DNA of 64,000 nt from Eutypella sp. D-1 (taxonomy: Eukaryota; Ascomycota; Sordariomycetes; Xylariales; Diatrypaceae): NCBI GenBank assembly GCA_023313575.1, contig JAJTTP010000010.1, positions 1,054,001-1,118,000 of the forward strand. The letters are read 5' to 3'. The position numbers and the translations under genes were made by a program. A model generated the notes under the pieces. That model was given only the letters and a program-made list of their open reading frames with translations. It did no database searches and was not told the DNA's origin. Positions 48,801 to 59,407 of this stretch are shown in pieces; positions within the stretch are counted from its first letter, which is position 1, and every line of letters starts with the position of its first letter.

Positions 48801-51800
48801 TACGGCCGCGGGCTAGAGCGGAGAAAGCCTGTCAGACGCACAACTCGCCAAATAGCTAATCGCCCATGACGTCCCCTGTTAATATTCCGAGTTCAGATCG
48901 GGATATAGCCGAACGGAAATATATAGAAGGCACCATGGAAATTTCCAGTCCTCTTCCAAGCTAAGACCTCGCCACCACGCATGCCTTGCATGCTCGCTTG
49001 TTAGTCTACTACATGGATGGTATGTAGATAGTAGTGGTGCTATAACCATCGATAACTCCTGTACGTATGTGCCAGTCACACCCATCTTTAAAAATATACG
49101 GGTGTCCGCTATTGCGTAGTATTCCCGTTTCCAACGTCGTTAAGATCTTCGCCTAGCCAACGCTATCGAACAGAGGCACACGCATGAGCAGATAAGCCTA
49201 CACGTGCGCACATGCGATCCCCCAAATACCACCGTACATATACAATTGCACGCACATATAACGTGCTTTCCCGGCCTGTCTCATACGTTTGCGATAGTCC
49301 CGCTGCTACCTACCCCATGTGCTTCCGGAGCCCCTTCATACTGGAGGCCATGGCAGAATGAGTGTGATCTTCGGCTGGTTGGTAACGCTTCAGACTTACG
49401 GCGATCTCGTACGGTTTTGGGTGTTTTTTTCTTTCTTTTGTTCTTGCTTGTTCTTCACATCATTCCTCGCTGTTCTTCACTTATTACAGGCACAGCGGTC
49501 TGTGATCAGCACACCGCCAAAGCACGCCGAACAAGATTGCAGATCAGCAACTTTGCTCCGCACGCGAGGCTATCGTATCCATATGCATGCATATTACAAT
49601 AAAACATAGCATGCCTGCAATATCCCCTCGCCCCTCCCCCCACTATGTAGTTCACTACGTACCATCATCATCCGACTATCGTAATTCTTAAACGACAAAA
49701 ACATCGGTGGGGCTCCCAAAGATGCGAACATCCTTCTTGCGGTTCGTCCGTAGATGTCGGGAGATTATATGCCGGGCATTCATCGGTACCGCATGCGTAT
49801 GCAGGGGGCCGGCAAAGCAGCAGCAGCAACTCAACTTTCAATGACGATATGTCTACTAGCCTGACTCGAGCAGCACTTGTTGCTGAGTGAGGTCGGCATA
49901 AGGTTTGCTACTTGAATGAGCACTGTTTTTTGAAGCGCCATCTTCCACACTATTAGTGATTTTGGTACCGTAGGTACTTTTATCACGGATACGGTGCCCA
50001 AACTTCGAGGAGGGGGAGAAATCACGCCCACGTGGCAGCTTATGTGCTTATTCTTTCGCAAAATACATATAATAGCCGGAGCTAGGGCCAGACTTGGCTG
50101 GTTGGCTATTTGGATGGCGGCCGGGATGGGAGCGTAGGGCTCCCCGCGCTTCGGGAGATCTTCTAATGGTAACCCTGTTCGCTTTCCTTTTCCTGGACTT
50201 CCTATTAGCTAGCTATAAGACATGCCCTCGTCTACGCACCCATACGCGATGTATATGTAGCTACATGCACATGTGTTATGGTTGCGTCGAGGCCATGACA
50301 GCCCGACATCTCCAATGCATTACCCCCTCTCGCATGGCATCGTCCCACTCTGACTCAACACATCTACTGCTGCGCTGCTGTTGCCTATCCATCGGCGACG
50401 TAACGAACGGCGTCCCGCGTATATATTAGAAGTGCGCACTGAAAAGGTACAACTGATTATGAACGTCGTGTCAACGCGGGAGAGGCGTATCAAGCGTCGG
50501 GAATCAAGCCGTTCATATTGGTTAGTCAGAGCTTGGACGGCTATATGCTCAGAGATACCCTTGCCCATACATATGTACCTTATGTAGCACGATATTTTTG
50601 GCCCCCGTCCATGCCCTGTTAATGCACTGTGATCAATGCTATTCGGCCGGATGGTGTTGAAACTCCGTCTATCTACGGAGTGGATGAATCGAGATGGGTA
50701 CGGTAAGCGATGAACCATGCCTATATCTTAAATACCATGATAAAGTTCAGATTATGCGACAATATAACTAACTAGTTGAAGACATTAATACGGAGGAACA
50801 GAGAGCTGGGATGACCTTTTCAGACCTCTATCCTCGTGGCATTCTATCCCATCTTCGTTACAAGTACTACGTATACCCTCAAGCATACTCCGATGGTAGC
50901 ATTGCAGTCTTACGCAATAGTCATCACTAATGGATAACACGCAGACGCCAGCCTGTTAATCACATACCCCTCTCGATCGCCGTGTGAAGGAGTGCCTAAT
51001 GTACAGGGCCAGTGGTTTTCATCGCAGCAGTGACCCAACAGGTGATATTCTGTAGAGTTGTAGGGTAAGCCCCCCACCCTTTTCAATAATCTGGACGTGG
51101 CCAAGATTGGTGTGTATCTACTTCTGTGTGTAGGAGTAGATATTGCTGCAGTGTAACATGAGCGGCAGGGTGCTGGCTGCCGGCATGAGGCGAAGCACCG
51201 CAGTCGAAGCAGGGGCAGGCGGGGAATAGGCACGAGGCAAGGGGAAGGCTACTTAATGCCGTGCCGCTCTACTGGGTGACGAGCGTCGTCCGGCGACGAC
51301 CACTAGTTGGTCGGTCGGCTCCCGTACCTGCTTCTGCCTCTTACATCTCTCGTTTCTCGCGTACACGTCCTAGCTCAACTATGCCAAGGATCCGTCTTCA
51401 TCTACGCCTTTCTACTGACATGATCCTTATGTAGGTGACTATGTGTATCTCGCAATGGCGTTTCCTTCTGTTGGTCCCTACTCTGTACGAGATCTGGAAT
51501 AAGTCGACCTGGAAAATAGTAAGGCTGCGTGCTCGGTACGGCGAACCGACTTCGGGGGGGGGGCACGTACTAACTAACATAACGCCCGCTGCCGATGGCC
51601 CTTCCCCCTTTGACGGAATGGGGACCCGGCCAATCGGAACTCGTGCCCCGTGGAACGGCGAAGTCACGGCAGCCATGAACCTGGCTGACTAGTAGTCAAC
51701 TTACGTCCCCACGTGGCGGTAATAATGGTAAGGGGGTTGACTCCCGTTCCGCCCCCAAGTCATGATTTAAGGCTACCTGTGTGACTAAGTAGCTTGTTGG

Positions 51801-52107
51801 TTTGGGGTCCGTTCTGAAGAGGGGACCGTCAGAAGGTAGCTGCCGCTGCTATGCCTCTCTGTAGCGCTGGGTGACTGCGTGTTCGCATGTCGATGCAGCC
51901 AGTGCCGAATAGACAGATAGCCCTAGCCAGGCGGGAAGGGGCCCAGTCTAGGGAACAATTCGGCGCTGGGCGAAATGAAGGACCTCCGTTCCCTAGGACT
52001 CCAGGCTTCAGTAGATCAATGCTGCCAACAGGCCACGCAACCAGTGCGTCGCGCATCACGCCTGACCGCAAAGTCTCGGAGGTCGCGAAGAACGGGGAAA
52101 GGATGCA

Positions 52108-52130
52108 GGAAACGAAACGAAACGAAACAA
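52108..52130. repeat. GAAAC pentanucleotide repeat
   Basis: Four tandem GAAAC units, the only clear simple repeat in the 51-54 kb part of the desert. Confidence 0.8.
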
Positions 52131-54375
52131 AGCCCGGACCGGTTTCTGTTCCGAGTCTGCTGCGGAGATGAGACGGATGAGGATCAAGGCTGAGGCTGAA
52201 GAAAAGAAGGCGTTGCGGTCAGCCTTACACACGGGATCTCTCAGAGCTCTGTTTGCAGCTGAAAAGGGAAGGGCGGGTGCACTGACGGCTCCGCGACCTG
52301 TTTGGTCCTTCGGTCATACCCGGATGTGGGACTGCCTAGATACGTGTCGATTTATGCCGTCTGCTGGAGTGGGCGTGTTCCTGGAAAACCAGCATCTTGG
52401 TACGCTGATTCGCTTACTCCGGCGTCATTTTTCTTCGTATTAGTCCCGTTCCCTGTCCCCGGTCACCGGGTGGTCCTCTCGGGCGCGGTAACGACGTGGC
52501 GAGCTGTGTGAAGTCCACGACTACTACGCCTCAATGACTAGCTTTTCCCCTCTCTTTTACCGCTGTTTTCAGCTCGGTGCAGGCCCCGAACTCGCGTCCA
52601 TTGCGCCTCGCCTCATCTCTTCAGCAAAAGCCAAGTGTGGTACCAAAGGGGTACTTGCTCACTCACTTTCCCGCCTGTTCAAACCTTGGTGACCTTGGTG
52701 ACAACCGCCTAGTTTCCAGCCGCCAACTAGCGACGAGACTAGGATTTTGAGTTCAATCTAGGCACGACCGGGCACTTCAGCGGCTCCCGGCGAACTCTGG
52801 ACAGTCGATGATGCTCGAAAATAGGATTGTTCGCAATCTAGCACAGTCATACGGTAGCGATGAGTGGCTCAAGTGAACTTGTCAACATAACGTGGAAATG
52901 ATCCGTTTAGCTATCGTGGGGAAAGGAGTGAAGCAACGGCTATGAAATAATGTTAACCGTATCTAGGCCCTCATCTCATGTTTGATACCTCCATTTGTGT
53001 AGTTAGGAGTGATAATGGGAGCGCCTTAAAACGCCGCTGTCTCTAAAGCAAGATGTGTGAGAGATCTAGATGTCTCGCAATAGCGAACTGCAGAAAATTT
53101 AGCAAAACAAACGAACTGCGTCTATGGTCAGTTAGCAGCTGTGTGCACAGTAATGACTTTTACCTCCCCTTAGCCTCCTATACATCTGGCTATGCCACTA
53201 CAAGGCTCATCTGCCGATTGCTTCGGCGAAGGAAAATGGTGTTGAAAAAATATGTTCTTAGCATGACTCCCGTAAAAGTGACTTTGCCTGTGACCTTTCC
53301 CTCCTCCATTGTCGTCGTGGAAGGACCTTTTAGAAGCTGATCCCAAGGCCGTAGTGACTTCATATGAATCGGATCCGGTGTAGAGGCTAGTAAGCCTTGC
53401 CAACGAACTACGGATATTCCGCTTCCCGTGAACTTCATGGCTAATGCCAGCGTCTTGACTCGCAATAGTAACTGGGGAAGGGATCCAGAGAGCCAGAATT
53501 CTGCTTAGCCTCGTCAGCCCTACGGTTCCGCATTTCCGCGAGCGCCCTTTCGGCTCGTGAAGTATCCAGCTGAGTAGAAGATGAGGCTATATGATATAGT
53601 TTCGCTAGAAGCTAATTCCTCCATGGAAAGCGTAGTTCCTTCAGTCCTAGTTCGCTTGCGTGTATAACCTCGGCTTACCTTACCTGGAGAGGAAACAAGA
53701 TTAGTGACCGGACCGTGGGATCCATTGCTACTCACAATCAGCAAGTGGTTTCAACTGTCGACGATGTGGACTAGGGAAAAACCATCATCAGACTCTCACG
53801 CTGACTATTGTTGTTCATATGATTGCTCAGGTATGTTGCTGGGTTTAATGAGGATTCCAATATGTAGGACATGATATTAATAGTGTAAATATCTATATCT
53901 AATAGGTCTGGTTTCTATATGCCGGCCGGCCTTTAACCACTCGATGTATAGGCTCAGCGCTTTCGTGCATTTTAACCATTCGCAAGACACCCGAGCCCGC
54001 CACCTTCATAACTTAACATTCCTCGCCTTTTCCCATTGTACATGGGCTGGTCGTCACCGTATCGTATTTGTCGCTCTGTGACCTGGATCCCGATCTTCCC
54101 TTCCCGTGTGGGCCATGCAAACATCTGGCCATCAATTCTCTCTCAGAGATAGGGGTCGGTACTTTTTCGTAGATATGGATAACGTTTTGTCCCCATGACA
54201 ATTCGTGAGGTGTAGCGACACGTGCTGTGCCTCTGGCATACTCAATATGAACCCAGAGCTCTGCACATGGTCTAGGTTAAGCCTATGGCGGCCATCATTA
54301 CCAATTTAATTCCTGCCATCGACATAGAGCCGTGGTACTTCCGAGTCAGCCCATGCGCGGTCCTAAACCAGGATC

Positions 54376-55008
54376 TCAGCGGTGGCCACTATTCGCGATC
54401 AGGTCGAACTCCGCATCCACGGGGCACTCCCAGGGGGCGTCACCGGCACCTGCCCTCACGGGGCCCGCGGCGGCGGAGTCAGCGGCGGCCAGCTTGCGGG
54501 CCTTCTGGACAAGCTTCTCGACGAGGGTGCCGTGGGCACGGGTGAGAGTCTTGCGGACGAAGGAGGCCATGAGGAAGTTGCAGCGGAGGTCGACGTCCTC
54601 GCGGAGGTAGAGCCCGTGGGCGGGCGCGCCGATTCCGATCTCGACCGGGGCAGGGGGTTCGCCGGGCAGCGTGCCGGCGAGGCTCCAACGCTCGCGGATG
54701 TCGGTGCCCATGGGCGCGTAGACGTGCGTCTGCACGCCGTCCGGCAGGTCGTTGAACGCGGCCGTGTACGTGACCTGCCCCGACGCTAGCCCGCCTGGCA
54801 GATACGAGATCCGGTCCGTCATGCTCCACCACCGGCACTCGCGCTCCTCGGGGCCGGCGTGCGCCGGCGCCGCGATCGGGTGCCGCTCGATGATCAGCGG
54901 GTTCAGGTCGATCATCTCCTGGTGGTTGTGCAGGAACCCGATCACCGCCTCCCGCGTCACGTCCGGCGGCAGCGGTGACACCGTCGTGAACGTTGTCCGC
55001 TTCGACAT
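54376..55008 (-). CDS. DUF7053-type conserved fungal protein
   Basis: Single-exon protein of 210 residues, conserved in filamentous ascomycetes and of unknown function. I recall the family as DUF7053. The start MSKRTTFTTVSPLPPDVTRE is typical of the family and sets the ATG at 55008. The frame extends upstream only to a TTG at 55149, so I do not use it. Conserved blocks are VIGFLHNHQEMIDLNPLIIE, a Cys/Trp segment (ECRWWSMTDRISYLPGGLAS), and VTYTAAFNDLPDGVQTHVYA with DIRERWSL. The last 40 residues are Ala-rich and variable. No signal peptide or membrane helix. The layout of beta strands recalls a START/SRPBCC-like lipid-binding fold, but that is only an impression. It borders the gene desert. 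Confidence 0.8.
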   Translation of the reverse strand: MSKRTTFTTVSPLPPDVTREAVIGFLHNHQEMIDLNPLIIERHPIAAPAHAGPEERECRWWSMTDRISYLPGGLASGQVTYTAAFNDLPDGVQTHVYAPMGTDIRERWSLAGTLPGEPPAPVEIGIGAPAHGLYLREDVDLRCNFLMASFVRKTLTRAHGTLVEKLVQKARKLAAADSAAAGPVRAGAGDAPWECPVDAEFDLIANSGHR

Positions 55009-55938
55009 GCTGATGGGGAGCGTTCCGCCGGCTCGGCCTGGGGGAATACGCGCACGTGCGAGTAGAGTTCTCGCGTTCGTTGGGTTAATTGGCGACACAC
55101 TGACGAATGCCAAATCACAGCACGCGCAAACCCTAGTAGGGTAGGCCAAGCAACCGGTGTACCTGGTTTTGCGAGAGCGTTCAGGATGCGGAACGAGTAA
55201 TGGGATAGGGCTGAATGACTAAGAAAGAGAGGGTAGGTGTCTTATATAAAATAGTTAAACAATAGCGCCACGCCAACGGTTTGCCGATGAGGGATGATAT
55301 TCCTGGAAATAAACACGTTATAGGGGCTCTAAAAGTAATGCTGGCGAGACTTGTTGGTAATGAAGTTGCTATTGATATCTCACGCACCTGTCATTTGCTA
55401 CATGTCAACAAAGTTGGGTGTTGCCGTGTTGGCATTTTGAGCCCTTGCATTGCGGCGCTCCATAATGGCAGCTAAAACCGTTGTATTGGGGGCCGCCGCA
55501 GGGGGCACAGGGGCTGGGGGCTGGGGCTTGGCTGGTTGGTGTCTCAAGATTGGATTCCCTAACTCAAAAAGTCAAAAATAGAAGCGGTCCTAGATTTTGA
55601 CCACAAAAAAAAAGAGGTCTAGAGTTTCGGATCACTTCGATTCCGGGGAATTGGCGGCCTTCCGAGGTCAGTTGTCGATTCCAATTCAATGTATATAACA
55701 AATATCTAGATATACGCCTGCCTGTCAATGCAACCCAACCGTGGCTCAGTATAACAGTGGCTACCATCGGTTTTGTGCTGCGTATCAGTGACGCTGGGGA
55801 TTCTATAGAATTATTCTAAGTTAGGTTTGTGTCTAGACCTCGCCAGTCTAGGCGGCCTAGAGATGGCTTCTGGCCCAGCATGTAGATTCATTCTTACCAA
55901 GCCCCCCTATCGCTTAACTAGACACGCGTGTTGCCCGT
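55009..55938. other. Intergenic, DUF7053 promoter and GNAT 3' flank
   Basis: No gene or RNA recognised. The 55430-55550 part is GC-rich with a Gly/Pro-type GGGGCTGGGG run. Confidence 0.5.
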
Positions 55939-56973
55939 TTAGCGCGGCCGGCCCCGCCCCTCGTCTGTTCCATCGCGCTTCCCTCTCGGCTTCCGAATCA
56001 TGACGTATAGGAACGGGTTCCGTCCCGTGCGGGCCCGCGCGAGCGGGAAGTCGATGCGATCGACGACCTCAAAGCCGAGGCGCGCGTACAGCGGCGCGGC
56101 GAGCGGCAGCGCGTCCAGAAAGCACTCAATGCCCTCGGCATCCGCGACCTCCAATCCGGCCCGCACAGCTGCCGCCCCGATCCCGCGCCCGTGATACGCC
56201 GGGTCCGTGAACAGGAGGGACAGTTCTGGATTGGGATTTTTAGTTAGCCAGTTAGTAGAGTCGATGCCCAAGTGGGTTGTAAATGAATGAATGCCTTTCC
56301 TGGCCGTTGCTACGCTTCCGGGTGCGTGTTAGATCGTGTACCTACCCAGCTTCTCATTGGCTTTCCATTTTTCTCCCGCCCGCGTCAAGCCGTCGAAGAA
56401 CTCGCGGTAAAGCTCGACGTCCACACCCTCAGGGACATCAGGGTGCTCGTCCCCTCTTCTTTCTTTATCTTCTTGCACGTCTTGCTGGCCCTCTCCGCTC
56501 CCCCCAAAACCTCGCTCCACCCGTAGCCCGCTCCCCTTCATACCCTCCGGAAGCACCCACCTCGTATGCGCGACGATTCTTTCCCCGCTCTTATCTCCGC
56601 CTTTACCGTCCGCCTTCCCGCTCTCCTCGCTATCCTCGTCGGCAACTATTTTAAACATCGCCTCCCGGGGGTCCCGGAAGCGACGTAGGAACCTCTCTAT
56701 GTTCCAGGCGCGCATCGCCGGCACCGAACCCCACCAGTACGCGAAGTCTCCGCCGGAGAAGGCGTTGATGTAAACGTCGACGAGGTGCGGAACGTCCTCG
56801 GGCGCGCAGGGCCGGAGGGAGAGTCCCGGAGGTAACGATGGTCTCCGTACCGGGGCTACATCATCGGCTATGCCGCCTCCGGTATCGTTGTTGCCGCTGC
56901 CACTGCCGCTGCCGGGACCGGCAGCCTCGGTCCCCATTGCGCCGGCCTCGGGTGTGAAGTCCATGTCCGTCAT
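55939..56973 (-). CDS. GNAT-family N-acetyltransferase
   Basis: Acetyl-CoA-dependent N-acetyltransferase of 304 residues in two exons (56973-56346, 56225-55939). The donor is GTAGGT and the acceptor CCAG, and the frame joins NEKL-ELSLLFTDPAYHGRGIG. The N-terminus is Gly/Ser-rich (about 45 residues). The first GNAT strand and helix are LSLRPCAPEDVPHLVDVYINAF. Residues about 125-190 are a charged low-complexity insertion (DEDSEESGKADGKGGDKSGE). Motif A is in exon 2, YHGRGIGAAAVRAGLEVAD, with the R/Q-x-x-G-x-A-type pyrophosphate loop. Motif B follows, with PLYARLGFEVVDRIDF. Fungal relatives are poorly characterised and the acceptor substrate is unknown. Confidence 0.88.
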
Positions 56974-59407
56974 ACCTTAGGTAGGTATTCTTGGTGTGTA
57001 CGGAGGAGGCGTGATAGTAAATACCCAGATGATCAATCACACGCAAGTTCAAGCCTGGGTAGAAAATGTCGGGTACGTTTTACGAGGACCGGTGGGGTGG
57101 ACATCGCGGAGAACTAGCACATTAGTCACTAGCCCCCAGGCCCCCGCGAAACTTTATGGCCCAGCTATTCATTTAAGGGCAAGTATGAAGTTGGGCCATA
57201 AATTTTCGCATCCGCCTGGCCCCTTGCTTGTCAAGGGTATCTCAACTCCACCCTCCGCCCCCGCCCCCGCTCCGGGGGTGGTTTCCCGGTATGCATAGGC
57301 GTATTCCGTTGGTAATAATCTTTGTACATACCCCCGAGGTTATCTTGTAAATTTGGTAGCTAAGTGAAACCATCTTGGTACTTGGATCCATTGGGTTATT
57401 CCGCCAGCATTCGTAAATACATTTCCTGTATTATATGGTAGAGATAGCCTTTTACCAGGACCTCCGACATGACATGTCAACCCCTCCCTTGTCTATAGCT
57501 AATATATCTAACGTAACATTACACAATATTAGATGCCTCCTTTATGAACTCCATGGTTTGAGATATCATAATAGTTCGGGGAGCCTTATACCTCCTAGAC
57601 ATCCATAGAACCGATCGGAGATGTTACCGAGCCGCATGTACCTATCTTATATTAAATTTTGGGTGCCACCAGCATGGCGATGCCTGGTGTGAGGTACTCA
57701 TGATGGTCTCTTGAAGTAGCACATAACCTACGTACTATTTACCGGCGAATGCGACTGGTTTCCGCAGACTGATGATACCTACCTAAGTATATATAGACTA
57801 CAGTTTAGAGGCAGCTTCACTATCGCAACTTGATAGCCCCCCGCAACACCCTAATGCCTCTCCCAACAAATAACTAGACCCAAAATGCACGTAGCTGTGA
57901 TACTTGGAGAAGACAGGCGAATAAGAAGATAGGGTTGACATCCCGAATATAGTTCCGAATATGATGAATGCCACGGATTCAATCCCGCTATCTTAAAAAG
58001 GGGCTACAACCTTGAACCTTGCTTAGAGCTTTCGGGGCCTGGGGCTCTGGAAACGGGAAGCATCTTTATACGGACGTAATAACTAAATCCCTGGTACAGC
58101 CCTTGTCGGGGCAAAATATAGACCCGGTGGGATTGCGCAACCGTTACTTATTACAGCCTCTTTTCCATATATAATTGACGCGGACGCTACTTCGGTAGCT
58201 AGAACATAGCGGAGGTAGTATTGTATGTACAGAGTATTTGAGGCTTTAATTTATGCAGGTACTTGAGCAAGCTGTCTGGCTGGTTGGGGCTGGCTGACTA
58301 ACTGGACAGAAAGCCGCCGTAGGAGGGAAGCCGCGTTTGAGATCCCGAACTGCCGCGTGAAGTATCTGCAGTCCTCTTATTGGCTGGGTGAATTAAATCG
58401 TTGAACGGGCTGGGAAAGTTGAGTGTGGGGGGTGTTGAATTGTGGGGGTATTCTTGGGCTGTTGTAACTCCGTCGCGACCGCGAAGTTGAAAAGCATTTA
58501 TCTCGGAGTTGTGTTCGTTGGAAGAAACGTGAAAGGATTAGAAGAGCAGATAGAATGTACGTATGACCTTCCATCCAACCAACAGATTCAAGGTTGACTC
58601 GGGGAGGCTGTCAGAAGACACATGACCTCATTGCTCTTCATTTGTTTTGTAAGCCATCTGAACCTTGGGGATGTGAAATTTGACATGTGAACACCCGTAG
58701 AATTATTGGGGAATCCGGCTTAACCCCACAGAATTACCGATCTATTCACAAATACAGACTAGCAGAAATGCCTTACCTGATCTGGAGTAGCGGAAACCCG
58801 CATTTATTCGGCAAGAACTGAAGGCTCTACATACGGGCGGACGCCTCGGCATTCTTCCAAATGGTGATGCCGTTTAGTTCTTGCCTCGGCTGATCTCCCC
58901 AGCTTGCCCCAGTTCAGCCAGTCAAGTCGAATGCGGCACCTACACAAGCACCAAGAACGCTGTCCCTCTACATACTATGTACTGCCACGGTTGCTCCTGT
59001 AACCTGTGGGGTTTTAGCACCAAAAGTATACATAACTGGAAAGTAAAAAGCTGGGGAACATATTGGAATAGCCTGTGAATACTAAGTAGGATACTTTCCG
59101 TAACCCGCGACAACAGTATTAGCGCCTGCGATTCGCATATGTAAATACATACATAGATACATGTACCGCATAACTACCTCTCCCTCTCTCTACACCATTA
59201 ATTCTTTCTTAACCTACCAATCTTATTCCTGCTTTCCACCTTCCCACCTTTCACCTCACATTCACCTCTTCACCTTTTTTTGAAAAGTCGTTTCCTTGCT
59301 ACCGCGCTCCGAGTTAACTGAAAGGCGTAACCTGTCATCCCTTCTGATTCATTTGTATTACGGCCTCTACACCACCATCACCACTACCACCCACCCTCAA
59401 CAAAACC
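56974..59407. other. Intergenic, GNAT promoter and FOX2 promoter
   Basis: Divergent upstream regions. 57.3-58.7 kb is AT-leaning with no gene. The last 700 bp before FOX2 hold two GCCTCGGC boxes (58843-58850, 58883-58890), and a pyrimidine-rich tract at about 59175-59285 typical of fungal promoters and 5' leaders. Confidence 0.55.
58843..58890. promoter_or_regulatory. Two GCCTCGGC boxes, likely fatty-acid response elements of FOX2
   Basis: Identical GCCTCGGC octamers at 58843-58850 and 58883-58890, about 565 and 525 bp upstream of the FOX2 ATG. Their core CCTCGG is the binding site of FarA/FarB (CTF1)-type Zn2Cys6 activators that induce beta-oxidation genes in Aspergillus and related fungi. 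The spacing of 40 bp and the location fit a functional pair; binding itself is inferred. Confidence 0.55.

Larger units (their letters stand above)
38080..54375. other. Gene desert, about 16.3 kb without a supportable gene
   Basis: The first about 600 bp hold the RGS upstream region, with GGTC and GGACA repeats. 38.9-39.8 kb has many TAGGTA/TATGTA motifs. From about 41 to 54.3 kb the DNA has mixed composition, no long frames with GC-rich third positions, no recognisable protein, no rRNA or 5S rRNA, and no intact tRNA that I could find. Short frames of 60-130 codons occur on both strands, as expected by chance. It is not AT-rich throughout, so this is not a simple RIP-degraded transposon block. 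Confidence 0.6.

Noticed and set aside
51435..51692. Overlapping open frames on both strands (possible small secreted protein)
   Set aside because: No signal peptide and no family resemblance. Overlap on both strands is expected from a stop-poor GC-rich patch.
55009..55149. Upstream extension of the DUF7053 protein by 47 residues
   Set aside because: It starts with TTG; the family start MSKRTTFTTV lies at 55008.
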